Below are positions 20,028 through 31,117 of a stretch of DNA of 58,899 nt, piece after piece (within the stretch, counting starts at the first letter, position 1; each line of letters opens with the position of its first letter). The notes beneath the pieces are model-generated. The model made no database searches and was not told the DNA's origin. It saw only the letters and a list, made by a program, of their open reading frames with translations. A program made the translations under genes and the position numbers. Source of the stretch: Discostella pseudostelligera (Eukaryota; Bacillariophyta; Thalassiosirophyceae; Thalassiosirales; Thalassiosiraceae); contig JALLBK010000477.1 of the NCBI GenBank assembly GCA_036940085.1, positions 1 to 58,899 on the forward strand, in the 5' to 3' direction.

Positions 20028-21393
20028 TCACTTCTGCCTTCGTCCTCTCCTACCACTCATCTTGTTCAGCCTCTCCTGCTCCCTCTTTGCATTTTCCGCT
20101 GCCTCTTCTGGAGTTGGAATTTGCATCAATTGATCATACGCAATCCCTCCCACGGCAAATGTTTTCGCTCCCCAGAGGATGGCAGATTGATTACGTGATG
20201 GAGCCGACATGGCAGCGACGACGGCTAGGATTGTGTTGATTAGATATATTGTTCCAAGTCCTGATTGAAGGTCATCATGTTTGTTGCATGGTGAGAATCG
20301 TGGAAACAAAAACATTGAATGAAGCAAGGATAAACATCCCCTGTGAAGAATAAACTATGCAAAAGCACGTACCTCCTTGCAACGATGCCCTCAGTGGATC
20401 CGGCAAGTTCGTCAACGGAAATCCAGGATATTCCACAAACGCCATCAATATCACTCCAAGCGCACCGATGAAATGACCGACCTGAAGGGGTCCACTCCCA
20501 ATTCCCAAAAAGCTCGTCTTCTTCTGCACCTTCTTCCCCGTTTTATTACTACTCTCATCACTTTCATTTCCTACCCCCGGCTCAACATCTCCCAAAAGCG
20601 CCGAGATGAAATCAATACCCTCATCTTCAAAGTAGGAACTGTCTTCGTCAGCAATAGGATCCATCTCCAGTAGCTTATTGTATGCCTTGATGTCCGAACG
20701 CTTTATTTTCTTCTTGGCAGGCACCCCCGTCGATGCCAATGTCGACGCGGAATTCTCCTCAATCTGCTTCTCTCGCTTGCGTTGTAAGAATTCACGTGAA
20801 TCGAACAAATCTTCCAATTGCGTCCCACTACCACTTCCCTTATTCGCCACCTGCTTGTCTCTATTATCACCAGAAATGGAAAATCCAGCCCGTTGTGCCG
20901 CGGCAGCAATACGATCATCTTCTTCCAACCGCACGGGTGTGAAGGAGGTGAGATCTTCGTACTCATCGTAGTTCATCATTTGTTCTCGTGCCAGGATTTC
21001 TTGAACTAGTGCCTTCGCTGATGGTTGTTTTGCTTCTCTAGGTAAAGTCTCGTCGACGTCATCGTCGTCGCTCTCTATGGGAGCGGGTGTAGTGGTAGTA
21101 GTTGATGCATCGACATTCTCTGACGACGACTTCTTGCGCTTTCGACGACGCTGTTTGCTAGCCGAGCTCCCACCTTCACTTCCACTGCCACTATCAGCCA
21201 TTTTCAATAATATTCTTACACCACTGCGTTTTGAGAGAGTAGTAGGCAGTATCGAAGATCGATGGAGAGAATGACACCCCCCCGACGGCGACGACACCGA
21301 CAGCGGCAATTGGAATGCCGATGTCGACGTGGCCATCATCATCATGCTGGCAGTGCATGCGATGAATACATAATTGAAAGATCGTAATTTCAT
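20028..21393 (-). CDS. Plastid-targeted membrane protein, unknown
   Basis: Exon 1 (21393-20373) and exon 2 (20260-20028) are joined across a 112-nt intron (GGAG|GTACGT ... AATCAG|GACTTG) to give 417 aa. The ATG at 21393 begins a signal peptide (MKLRSFNYVFIACTASMMMM) that ends ATSTSAFQLP. The SAF motif is the classical diatom plastid-import site. A basic/acidic low-complexity region (KQRRRKRKK near residue 80) and a coiled acidic segment follow. The C-terminal third holds three likely hydrophobic stretches: GPLQVGHFIGALGVILMAF, then GLGTIYLINTILAVVAAMSA, then ILWGAKTFAVGGIAY. The splice falls between the first two and restores the reading. It is probably a thylakoid or envelope protein; I cannot assign a family. 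Confidence 0.82.
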
Positions 21394-21830
21394 TATTGGA
21401 CGAATGTCTCTTTGTGGGTTCAATTCACTTGTCTTTGCATCAATTGCGGGTGAGATTGATGCACTCTTTGCTGCTACCGCTGCCGCTACGGACAGCATGT
21501 CCGTCATGGTCTGTGTGTCGGTGGAGGTGGTCTGTGTGTCGATGTTATGGTTGAGGTTGAAGGAGGGGCAAATCCAAAAACAAGCTTCCAAGAAGTGCAA
21601 AGATTTGCGCACATCATTCAGACAGAAGCAGATGGTCACTCTATTGTACGCACGAAGCTTATCTTCGCGTCAATGCTCCCGACGTCGACCGTCGACGATG
21701 AATCGATGAATTGATGGAGATGGAGGTGATGCTTACTTGCTATGGTTGCATTCTGAATTCTGTTAGCTTGTCACTTTATCAACCAGAGGAGAATTGGTGC
21801 AACTGCTTTAGATTTAGATGAATATCTTGT
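21394..21830. other. Divergent region, plastid protein / PES-like gene
   Basis: The minus-strand reading frame stays open upstream to 21639 but lacks recognisable content and is probably 5' UTR. No regulatory module or RNA gene was seen. Confidence 0.4.
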
Positions 21831-23564
21831 GTGAGCGTAGTTCCATTCCTACCGATAAACAAGCATCAAATTATTGGTTCAACATCACGCACTTGTCATC
21901 ATCGATCGAAGTGCAGCATGCCGCTGCTGCCGAAATCACACTGTCGGTGTCCGACACTACTGGCAATGATGATTCTGGCCACAAACACCCAGCGAACGCC
22001 ACCTGCGGCCGCACTGCGTGTGTCATATCATCATCATCATCATCCGTCGCGGCCAAGCCACCGTCCTCAACAACACTACACAATATCAAGTCGACGTCAT
22101 TTATCTAATAATGCATGGAACGAAGTCTTCCAAAATGCTATTGGCAGTCTCGACAAACGTCTTGATATGCGTGACGATATGAAGCAACGTCAACGCCAAC
22201 GAAGACGTCGGCGCTACAATAACGACATGAACGGCATCAAGAACTACGAAAATGATACAAACAACAGTCGTATTGAATTTGTATCTCCCTTGTTGGAAGA
22301 TGGTTATCCACCGGCGGTAATAGAATATGAACAACAGCAACAACAATCATCATCACTCAGATCACGATATACATCCTACGATGCAATGTCGACAACAAGG
22401 GAGCAGTCAACCTCCAACAAACCAATATTACTCTATCTACCCGGCTTTGATGGCACGATATTAGCACCATTTCTACAATTTCCATCCTTGGGGGAAGAGT
22501 TTGATGTACGTGCGATGAAGGTGGATATGGAGGATCGATCTACATTTGAGGAATTGAAAGAGGCGGTGATCAACTATTTGTTGAAAGAATGTCAAGGAGG
22601 CGAGGATGAGGACGGTATAGAAGAAGATGAGGAGGCACGGTTGCCGAATGGAGAATTATTGGGTGTGGTGTATCTCATGGGTGAATCATTTGGTGGTATC
22701 CTCGCTACCGAAATTGCGCTCGAATTGAATAGACAAACGTACAAGGATTCTCTGGAACTGGTAGGCTTGATACTCGTTAATCCTGCAACTTCGTACTTGC
22801 GTTCGAGTCTGTATGAGCTTGGCCCGCCAATTGCAAATGCCAAGCCGTGCTTGCCCGCATTGCAAGATGTTCAGTACGTGATTTCATTGGTTACGAAACT
22901 TGTGCCATTATTTTTGGACAAAGGGAAAGCGATACAACAACTAATTACCATCCTTTCTTCGAAAGGATTGCCATCGGTGGTGAACAATCCTCAACGGGAG
23001 GCGTATATGGGTCGAGTGGCGTTTGATCTACCCAATCGACTCAAATTCATGCCCAAGGATACACTCAAGTGGAGACTAGAGGAATGGCTTGAATGGGGAT
23101 GCGGTGTATTCGAGGATCGATTGGATATGCTCCACTCTGCACGTGACGTAGCCAATACCGCCTCAGGAGATGTCGAAAGCTCCTATTCACTCCTCAAATT
23201 GTCGCAAGAATTGCGTACGTTAATCGTCGTGGGTGAGTATGATTTGACATTGCCCAGCATAGAGGAGGCAACGCGCTTATCTACCGATGTATTCCGTAAT
23301 GCACGTGTGCATATTGTGCCTGGAGCCGGACATGCCTCGACCTGTGGAGGGTCATTGAATTTGATCCAGCTCCTTCGAGAGGTCTTTCCTGAAATTAATG
23401 TGTATGAAAGAGGAAGACCAGGAAGATTGGATAATAGATTCGATGGTATGCCCAATGAGGAATTGCATGGGTTAGTACCTCGGTATGATCGAGCTTCCAT
23501 TGGTCTGAATCCTTTGCTGTATTGGTCCAAAGAGCATTATAGAAAGTGGAGGAGTGATAGTTGA
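21831..23564 (+). CDS. Alpha/beta hydrolase of the phytyl-ester-synthase (PES) type
   Basis: Plant PES1/2 proteins make phytyl esters and triacylglycerol from chlorophyll- and membrane-derived lipids in plastids. This protein (577 aa from the first ATG; a start at 21918 is also possible) lacks the second acyltransferase domain of plant PES and covers only the hydrolase part. It opens with a basic, His-rich region without a clear targeting signal. The catalytic fold starts at LLYLPGFDGTILAPFLQFPSL (about residue 200). The nucleophile elbow GESFGG is near 282-287, the acid is in VVGEYDLTLP near 466, and the histidine is in GAGHAS near 500. NPATSYLRSSLYELGPPI is also typical of the family. Low-complexity Gln/Arg runs lie before the domain. 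Confidence 0.8.
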   Translation: MSVVPFLPINKHQIIGSTSRTCHHRSKCSMPLLPKSHCRCPTLLAMMILATNTQRTPPAAALRVSYHHHHHPSRPSHRPQQHYTISSRRHLSNNAWNEVFQNAIGSLDKRLDMRDDMKQRQRQRRRRRYNNDMNGIKNYENDTNNSRIEFVSPLLEDGYPPAVIEYEQQQQQSSSLRSRYTSYDAMSTTREQSTSNKPILLYLPGFDGTILAPFLQFPSLGEEFDVRAMKVDMEDRSTFEELKEAVINYLLKECQGGEDEDGIEEDEEARLPNGELLGVVYLMGESFGGILATEIALELNRQTYKDSLELVGLILVNPATSYLRSSLYELGPPIANAKPCLPALQDVQYVISLVTKLVPLFLDKGKAIQQLITILSSKGLPSVVNNPQREAYMGRVAFDLPNRLKFMPKDTLKWRLEEWLEWGCGVFEDRLDMLHSARDVANTASGDVESSYSLLKLSQELRTLIVVGEYDLTLPSIEEATRLSTDVFRNARVHIVPGAGHASTCGGSLNLIQLLREVFPEINVYERGRPGRLDNRFDGMPNEELHGLVPRYDRASIGLNPLLYWSKEHYRKWRSDS

Positions 23565-24025
23565 AGAATTGCAGCAACTTTGCATGTATCGATGAGGTTA
23601 GTTGACGATGCATGGGTTACTAAAACACACCTAATCCTAAAGCTGCCTACTACTATCTCATTCAATGTCAAACGGCCTAACAGCGTAGGAGGAGCGCCGA
23701 CGGAGAAACGTCCGTCGAAACAAATTATTCGACCACCATTGTTAGCATGGGTGATTATCTATCTGTGGGTATTTTCACACCCGTACGTAGCTTGATGGGA
23801 AGGTGGTCATACGGGGCGTGGACGATGGACGGGAACTTGCCCGTGGCAGAAATGTTTTGGCGGGAGATTGATGACTCGACTAGACTAGACTCCACAAGCT
23901 CACCCACGTTTTGGCGGGAAATTGATCTTTGTCGTTGACGCGACGACGACGAACGACGACGACGATGATCGGTGGCGGCAGTAGCAGTATCTGGTAGTTG
24001 TTCACCGACACCAAGAAGAATAACA
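23565..24025. other. Intergenic region upstream of M14 peptidase gene
   Basis: This gap contains two direct copies of TTTTGGCGGGA, at 23855-23865 and 23909-23919, the first preceded by a CCGTGGCAG half-site. They look like a degenerate version of the paired module and end about 107 bp before the M14 start. Otherwise I see only CGA-repeat low complexity near 23940-23965. Confidence 0.45.
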
Positions 24026-26521
24026 ATGCCCGACCATCGCCATCATATTATTGATCGTCAAGCGCAGCAGCAGCTGGATGAGCAGTACGAAATCCTCCCC
24101 TCGTCGGAAATATTGGCTCGGCTACAAAAGCTAGTGGCAACCTACCCCACCTTTGCGACATTGACGACGACACAAGAATGGTTTGGTCTGCCTCGTGCTG
24201 GTAAGAGATAGCGATAGAGAACTATCATTTTGAATGCACTTTTTTGAAGTGTGTTATCAAGAAGCTAGCTTGAAGTGCACGCCAATTGATTTATTGCTAC
24301 GATCACTCTCATCTCACACATGAATTGTACTAATATCATGGCAGGTAATGATGCCGACTGTCCCTTCGATGCAAATTACAGGGTTCATGGCAAGGGGTGC
24401 AACAATTATGTATTAATCATACACGACAAAGAGGCCTATCCGGATGATTCTGACTTGAAATTAGCAGTAGAGGAGGCTGCCGAGTATTACCTCAATCTCG
24501 AGGATGGATATTTCAATCAACCCAACATAGAGGGCGAGAATGCACGGAGTGGTTGGAAATTTATACCTGATGTATTCTTATCCGGATCGGTGCATGGCAA
24601 TGAACGTGTCGGGCCAACGTCATTATTGGAAATGTCAGAATTGATAGTCGAGTCAGCGTATTGCGAATCATTGCCTCGCATGCGGTTCAAACCGAGCACT
24701 TCTGCTATCGACAAAGAAGCCATACAATTTTGGGAAGCCGAACTTGCCTCAGCACAATCCTGTCGTCAAGACTTAGCAAAGAACAAGGGCGTGCCATCTC
24801 CCTACCGTCAATGGCTTGCTCGACTAGTATCCACCCGACGAACGATTGTCATCCCTACTGCCAACGCCTTGGGCTACAGCCGCGATGAACGCGAGGAGGG
24901 AAACATTGATCCCAACCGTGATTTTCCCTTTGATATTCCATCATCGAAATCGAACGAGTGCATGCAAACAATCGCCGGACGCAGTATTAATGAATTATTC
25001 CGGAGTCATTTATTCCCCATTGGACTTACCTTCCACGGTGGTATGGAGGTGATTGGTTATGAATGGGGTGCGCCCTCCCATTTGAACGAGGATGCTCCCG
25101 ATGCCTTGGCGCAAAACACCATTGCATCAGCATACTCTCGTTACGCTAATGCATTCAAGGGACATGTTCCATATGATTTTGGTACCATGAACGACAAAGT
25201 GTACTATGTAAGGGGTGGAATGGAAGATTGGGCATTTGCGGGTAGTTGGGATACTGAGCGTGTTGTGGAGTGCACTCCGACTACATTTGGTGGATATCCC
25301 AAGGAGAAAACGGTGTATAACAATTCGACATTGCGAGCCTTCAACATGTTAATTGAAACGAGTGATCCAAAGACCCCTTCTCGGTCGGAATTGGGGAAAC
25401 GCACACATCCGTTGGTGAGTAGCAACGGAGCGGAGAATGGGCATATTGCCCGAAATCTACGATTGGCATTGTTGGCGGTGGATGTTGCCCAGCCGTATCT
25501 TTCTATTCGGAGTTTGGAGGGGTTGGAATTTGAGGATGATGCAGTTCCTGGTGTCAACTTACGCAGGTATAACGGAGCGTCATATCTCGAGAATAGCAAG
25601 ACTGTTTGGGTTCCGGACATGACTTTTGGTTCTATCAAAATATCGTGGTCGGTGGGCGGAGCATTCAGCATTGACCAAACCGAGTTGGTGTTTGGACTTT
25701 CGAATGACCTTCCTTTGAATCTCGCAGATGCTGAAGATGGAACCTACCCGTCAGTGGAAGCCTTGGATATGATTAATTCGAATGCATTTCGCACGACGAC
25801 GCCTCTCCAGGGCAGGTCGAGGTGGCATGCTGATGGACCCTATCCCACAAAAGGAGACGCCATCGATCCAGTATTTGAAGCCACAATTCCAATATCGAGT
25901 TACCCGGTTGGATCTACCCTTGTGGTCATTGCCAAGGCCAAGGTCGATGAGGATTGGCTCCAACAGTCCAACAGCGGTGCTTCATCTGGTCTCGGACCGA
26001 CAAGCCACATCGTCAGTGCACGCGTTAATCCATCCTACCGTGCATCCAACGCTGGCAAAGTCATTCGTGGCCGACGGGATAATTGGTGGTACTCAGATCC
26101 CATTAAGATCATAATCGGAACTCACGATGGCTCAGAATCGGAAGCCCAATTGTTAGCTGAGGCCGAGTCGAAAAATACTCCAAGAAGCGTAGATGGAGAT
26201 CGCCTTATAGCAGTGCACATCAATGCACGCCTTGGCTATCTTTCAGACGCAATTGAGAGTCAAAATGCTACGCACTCAACCACACCTGTGTCAGAAATTG
26301 CAATGCAACCGACAACACCATTGAACTTGCCATTATTGATTGGTGCATTTAGTATTTCAGCCATTGTTCTGTTTGTATTCGTAGCTTACAGACGGAGACG
26401 TCAACAAAGAAGACATGCAGCAAGGATAATTTCAGAGCAGGAGGACGACATGATGTTCGATGAGGGGTACAGTGATGATCCGGATGACGATGTTGAGGAC
26501 GGGCCACGTAGAATAATATGA
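24026..26521 (+). CDS. M14 family zinc carboxypeptidase homologue, membrane-anchored
   Basis: M14 enzymes remove C-terminal residues using one zinc ion. Exon 1 (24026-24200) and exon 2 (24345-26521) are joined over a 144-nt intron (GCTG|GTAAGA ... GCAG|GTAATG), giving 783 aa. Zinc ligands are visible: HGNERVG (His 142, Glu 145) and TFHGG (His 289). The substrate-binding NR pair is in NIDPNRDFP, and the catalytic Glu in FNMLIETSDP (about Glu 396). The catalytic domain is followed by a beta-rich C-terminal part and, near residue 735, a membrane helix (LPLLIGAFSISAIVLFVFVA) then RRRRQQRR and an acidic tail. A type I protein would need a signal peptide, but exon 1 (MPDHRHHIIDRQAQQQ) has none; a missing upstream exon is possible. 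All catalytic residues appear intact. Confidence 0.88.
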
Positions 26522-26662
26522 TGGCAAAGACCAATGACTGCGACAATGGATCGAAGTATGCAGAGTGCAGATGCGAATCAGAAATGCGTGTTAGATTACA
26601 AGGTTCTATTGCCGTCTCCTCATTGCATCCTCTAAGAGTGAGTTAGTCTTGTTTGATCATCA

Positions 26663-27119
26663 TCAGATATCATCGAATTTGCGGAGGCATGTACTAATGC
26701 GGCTACGGTTGCGCCTGTTCTTACTTATGATTTCCTTCCTCACGTCTTTCAGTACATCCTCGATAAAATCATCGTCGCAGAAAATACTTCCATCCAGGTA
26801 AATGGTCTTCAAAATGTTCGAGTCTGCGAGGAAAGGTTCCACTTTCACGTCCACCTTGAAATTTTCATTGAGTTCGTGGCGAAGGGCGATCATGCAATGA
26901 TTCATCCGGCGTGTTCGTCCATTTGGAAACAGTATCTCAACCTGACCGCAGCTTTCGTCTCTGAGATTTCTATGTGCAACTGTGTAAGCGACAGTTAATA
27001 GAATAAAGTGTTTGAGCAAGTATTTAATTCCGAAAACACATCATGGCAACCAAACAAACCTACTCACCTATGCAGAACATCCCCGCAAGGAGGATCGAAA
27101 TTGTGAACACTAAATCCAT
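26663..27119 (-). CDS. Small secreted protein, unknown (122 aa)
   Basis: Exon 1 (27119-27068) and exon 2 (26979-26663) are joined over an 88-nt intron (ATAG|GTGAGT ... CACAG|TTGCAC). The first exon encodes the signal peptide MDLVFTISILLAGMFCIVAH, so the splice is needed for export. The mature part is about 100 aa with four cysteines (DESCGQVE, MNHCMIAL, GSIFCDDD, ISTCLRKF) spaced widely enough for two disulfides, and a basic C-terminal segment (SKNRRNRSR). Without splicing, exon 2 would start inside a non-coding stretch at 27019. I recognise no family. Confidence 0.7.
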
Positions 27120-27715
27120 TTTGTCTTCTAAGATCTTGGGATTTATACCTAGTGATGTAAGCAGTCGATATTGGCAAGTAGAGGAGCAATCATCAACGAG
27201 AACCATAATAGACTCGTGGAGCTCGTGACCTGTACAGTTCAGTACCGTCGACAAAAACGATGTCAAAGATGAAGAGACTGAAGAATGAGAACACTAAGTA
27301 ATATCGAGCGCGCGGGGGGAGTGGGGAGCGAGAGATGAGATAGCGATGAAAATAACATGGCGGGAACAACTCGAGGCTGAGAATCGATCGAGAGGCCACT
27401 CTCGCCTCGCACTCGCCATACGCGAAAGAGTGCCAACATCTACTATCTACTACTACTACTGACCACCAACCACCAAGCCTCCAATGAACAATGAACCATA
27501 GCCATAGTAGCAATCAACCCTCCGCCTCCGCTCTACGTCCATAGTACCCACAGATGCCCACCTCGTGCATCGATATCGATTTATTATGAATTGGCATCAA
27601 GGTCGAATAATGTGACTTTCCTCCTCCTCATCATCGCCACCATCAACCTTCGAATCCCCTGTAACTGTAACTGTAATGTCATGTTGACGCCGACACCAAG
27701 CGCCAGTAGACGAGT
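27120..27715. other. Divergent region, secreted protein / TRM11-like
   Basis: There is no gene here. It contains GGCGGGAA at 27359-27366, a TAC/CTA trinucleotide run near 27445-27460, and TAACTG repeats near 27661-27675. The GGCGGGAA site is single, without its usual partners. Confidence 0.4.
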
Positions 27716-29590
27716 ATGCAGATAATGTTCCTTGGCGCAGTTGCACTTGCTTTGCTAGCATATGAATCAGTCGCTCGTCGCTTAGAATTTGCTTTTGCTT
27801 CGGGTGGTATTATTACTACAAGTCAAGCAGCTGAAGATAGAGCCTCCATTGGTTGTTCTTCTGTGAGAGCTGAAAATGGTATGCACGACGACAAACTCAA
27901 CCCCAGGCCGCAACAAATGGTCATATTTCGAGCGCCATCACGTCACACATATGGATTTATTGATGGTACTACCTACGATTTACCAGAAATTGAACTACGG
28001 GAGTTGATGAGTTCCATGGCGACATCGGAAAATCTAGGCATCCAATTCATACCTGTCGACACCACCTCAGATGACTACAATATTATGCCCAAACGAAATT
28101 ATGCGCGTCCGGAATTGCAGAACATCCAACCAAAATCGCAAAGACAATTAAAGAAAAAAATCCCTGGCAATAGTATCCCTCAGAACAACTGTCTACTTCA
28201 TTGGATAGTGTGTTCCGATGATGTAATAGCGAATGACGACCTTGCACGTGCGGCATCACGTGCTGTCCTGACCCATGCTACATTTTTAATTCATGAGAAA
28301 TTACATATTGCGGATGAGGATTGGCAAGATGCTTCCTCAAATCGTTGCAACGTTGGCAATCATCATCCATTAGTCAATCTACTAGAGCAGCTGGATGTTA
28401 TCGATGTGTCCAACCCAAATATGAGCCGAGATGATCGACATCAATTGCTGGAAACAATTGTTTGCATTATTGAGCGAGAACATGATTTAAAGTGTCGATT
28501 GCAACAATTGTATTCAGTACACTCATCACCTCCTTCTACGCATGATGTGCAGTATCAATCACCAGTTCTGATTCATCGTGGGTTCTTAGCGCCAACTCGC
28601 GGTCAAGATGAAGTGAACCTTTCACATCATCATTGCATTTACTTTGGTCGCCGAACAGCCATTGGCCTCGCTGGGACATCGGGGGCGCCCAGTCAGACAT
28701 TACGCAGGCCTCAGCGAGGTATATTGAAAGAATACGCATTGAAGAATCGACAATTCACTAATCTGGACAATGCACTGAAAACAAGCACGGCGATGGAACC
28801 TGAAATTGGATTCCTCATGGCGAATTTGGCATGGGCAGGCAGCCGAGAAACTAGTGCGGGTTCAAGTATTCTCGATCCATGCTGTGGTAGTGGTAGACTA
28901 TTGCTCTATGCAGGTGCATTGGGTGCGACGAGACTCACAGGGATCGATTGCGATTCTTGTGTGTGGAAAGATTCAGTGCATGAATTTCGGAACCATCGTA
29001 CTGTGGGAAGCAGCAGGTCATCGCCAATTCCTGTTCCGGTATTTTACCCTGGGGACGTTCATAATCCATCCTTGACAGATGCATTATGCACTCCAAATTC
29101 AATCGATGGTATAATTTGCGACCCTCCGTACAATATTGGCGCCCCAGTACTGGTGGACGGGAAGGATGTGCGGCCTAAGAATTATCATCGTGACAAAGAA
29201 GGAAGGAGTGATCTTGAAATAGACGATGAAACTGTTTGCCAAACGTCGGGCATGGTCACAATTGATGATATCGTTCCTTCGATTTTGGCAGTTGCGCAAA
29301 CGGTACTTGTCAATGGAGGTAGAATTGTCTTCTTTCTCCCTGTTCGGGGAGAAGAAATGACACTAGCGTTGGAGGAATTATTGTCAAAGAGAGGCTGGCT
29401 GGGATGTGGAAACAATTCCAAGCAGAAGGAGTCCGATTGCTGTTTGCGGCTCGTAAAGCATTCATCGCGAAAACAGATGTTTTCACCCACCTTCTGCCGT
29501 TGGCTAGTGTGCATGAAAAAGACAGTGAGCAGTGAAAAAATGAGTGATGTACAACTGGCAACTTCTTTCTGTAAAAGGTCGGAGCAATAA
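27716..29590 (+). CDS. TRM11-like tRNA (guanine-N2) methyltransferase with N-terminal presequence
   Basis: Trm11, with Trm112, makes N2-methylguanosine at position 10 of tRNA in the cytosol. This 624-aa single-exon protein has IYFGRR followed by ILKEYALKNRQFTNLD and FLMANLAW, the family's pre-catalytic block. Then come motif I, ILDPCCGSGRLLLYAGALGA (about 385-405), and motif IV, IICDPPYNIGAPV (about 466-478), the NPPY-type catalytic site. A C-terminal Rossmann strand is in GGRIVFFLP. The N-terminus, MQIMFLGAVALALLAYESVA then RRLEFAFASGG, looks like a signal or organelle pre-sequence, unlike cytosolic Trm11. The THUMP region between residues 60 and 250 is poorly conserved by eye. An organellar paralogue of Trm11 is the best reading; a related RNA methyltransferase is the alternative. 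Confidence 0.78.
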   Translation: MQIMFLGAVALALLAYESVARRLEFAFASGGIITTSQAAEDRASIGCSSVRAENGMHDDKLNPRPQQMVIFRAPSRHTYGFIDGTTYDLPEIELRELMSSMATSENLGIQFIPVDTTSDDYNIMPKRNYARPELQNIQPKSQRQLKKKIPGNSIPQNNCLLHWIVCSDDVIANDDLARAASRAVLTHATFLIHEKLHIADEDWQDASSNRCNVGNHHPLVNLLEQLDVIDVSNPNMSRDDRHQLLETIVCIIEREHDLKCRLQQLYSVHSSPPSTHDVQYQSPVLIHRGFLAPTRGQDEVNLSHHHCIYFGRRTAIGLAGTSGAPSQTLRRPQRGILKEYALKNRQFTNLDNALKTSTAMEPEIGFLMANLAWAGSRETSAGSSILDPCCGSGRLLLYAGALGATRLTGIDCDSCVWKDSVHEFRNHRTVGSSRSSPIPVPVFYPGDVHNPSLTDALCTPNSIDGIICDPPYNIGAPVLVDGKDVRPKNYHRDKEGRSDLEIDDETVCQTSGMVTIDDIVPSILAVAQTVLVNGGRIVFFLPVRGEEMTLALEELLSKRGWLGCGNNSKQKESDCCLRLVKHSSRKQMFSPTFCRWLVCMKKTVSSEKMSDVQLATSFCKRSEQ

Positions 29591-29608
29591 AGCACGGAAA
29601 TTATTTAA

Positions 29609-31117
29609 TCACAATTCGTGCTTCCTTTTTTCACCCGCATTGGTGGTCCTTTTCGCTGATAGTAAGCAATTTGTCATTCCTTTCACTAACTCATACATCA
29701 GTTGGAACCCTGCTTCATCTCTTCCAATCCATTCAATAGCAATGGGCAACACTGATTCCGACATTTGTGCAAACGGACGAATATCTGAGTTGCTCCCGCA
29801 ATAATGATATTTCAGAATTTTTGCACGCCATACTTCCGATTTATTCATATTTGCATTCATAGCCAACAGCGAAGCAATATCACTCGGAATGAGATTTATA
29901 TCATACCGGAGTGTCATGTCAACTGTGTGGAGCTGATGGTTGGAAAAATATGTTCTATCAATACTTGTTTTGTCGCATAGTAAACAAGACAGTAAGTTCC
30001 AATCGGTGTCCGCGAGCGTACGATCGTGACTCGGCATGTGCAATTCTTGCAAACAGGAATTAGAGTTTCCTACCAGAGCAGACAAAATTGCACCAGCACT
30101 AGTACCATTGATATCGCATCCACCGATGTTGAGCATCTCCAATGCACAAAAAGGGCTTCTCAGGCAATTCGAAAATCCTCGCCAGCCATATAGGGTTATG
30201 CCAATGTTGCCACGGATACTTAGGTGTGATAGTGTTTTGTTTACTGCCAACGCATCTCCCAAATAGATCACACCTTCATCGTCAACATTATTACTGCCAA
30301 CAGCTAGAAATTTCAATGAGCACATTGGATGGGATAAGACAGTCGAGAGGGTGCGCAGTCCTGATGCAGTTATGTGAGTGTTCCCGAAAAAATCCAGTTC
30401 ACGCAGGGTAGAATTCATGATCGAAGAATTGCAGAGAATTGTGACACCGTCATCATCAATATAGCCTTCATTCAACTGAAGACGTTGCAGTTTGCATGCG
30501 GGATTGTTCAACAAATTTGCTATTGCCCTGCATCCAGTGCTCAGGAGGAAATCGCCGTATGCAATTCTCAACAAACTGCTCTTCCCACTGAGCGATTCAA
30601 ACAGCGACGCTGCCCGATTATCTGCTTCTAGAGCATCTCCAGCGAATTCAGGTGATGATAGAAATCTGAAGCTCACAAGATGATTGCATTTCAACAAACC
30701 CGATACTAGTGAGTTGAAAAGAATATTCAAATCCATGTTCAAATCCGTGAGTGTAACATCAATGTGACGGAGATTCGAATTGAACTCGAAGAAGGGGCGT
30801 AGAATGCGGAAGACGTCAAGATTATTATATTCCTCGCATTCTCCACTCAATATCAACTCGATCGACTCAATGGAGCGATTTTGCGCGAGGCATGAATATA
30901 AATCCTCGCACCATAGATTCATTATTGTCAACCTTTTAAGGTATCGACTCTTTCCAATGATATTGCCAGCACTAACGGCCCAATTACCAGCTCCGATGGT
31001 TAAGCTTGTGACAAACGGGTCATCTCGGTGCAATCGAACCAATTGCCGTAGAAGATAACTTGATACTCCTACTTCGTTTTCATCTATTGAATCGTCATCC
31101 GAAGAATCGTCCTCCAT
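29609..31117 (-). CDS. Leucine-rich-repeat protein (RNI-like), unknown
   Basis: This 502-aa intact ORF starts with an acidic leader (MEDDSSDDDSIDEN) and continues with leucine-rich repeats of the ribonuclease-inhibitor type. Examples are LQRLQLNEGYIDDDGVTILC, LRELDFFGNTHITASGLRTL, LKFLAVGSNNVDDEGVIYLG and LSHLSIRGNIGITLYGWRGF. Consensus is LxxLxLxxNxIxxxGxxxL over about 28 residues. The C-terminal 120 residues leave the repeat pattern (CDKTSIDRTYFSNHQLHTVD, then a helical end). The same C-terminal block is present, decayed, in the pseudogene at 57925-58598, so this is a diatom gene family. Localisation and partner are unknown. Confidence 0.82.
   Translation of the reverse strand: MEDDSSDDDSIDENEVGVSSYLLRQLVRLHRDDPFVTSLTIGAGNWAVSAGNIIGKSRYLKRLTIMNLWCEDLYSCLAQNRSIESIELILSGECEEYNNLDVFRILRPFFEFNSNLRHIDVTLTDLNMDLNILFNSLVSGLLKCNHLVSFRFLSSPEFAGDALEADNRAASLFESLSGKSSLLRIAYGDFLLSTGCRAIANLLNNPACKLQRLQLNEGYIDDDGVTILCNSSIMNSTLRELDFFGNTHITASGLRTLSTVLSHPMCSLKFLAVGSNNVDDEGVIYLGDALAVNKTLSHLSIRGNIGITLYGWRGFSNCLRSPFCALEMLNIGGCDINGTSAGAILSALVGNSNSCLQELHMPSHDRTLADTDWNLLSCLLCDKTSIDRTYFSNHQLHTVDMTLRYDINLIPSDIASLLAMNANMNKSEVWRAKILKYHYCGSNSDIRPFAQMSESVLPIAIEWIGRDEAGFQLMYELVKGMTNCLLSAKRTTNAGEKRKHEL

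Noticed and set aside
27640..27662. Possible tRNA B-box (CCTTCGAATCC)
   Set aside because: No matching A-box or foldable cloverleaf was found on either strand.
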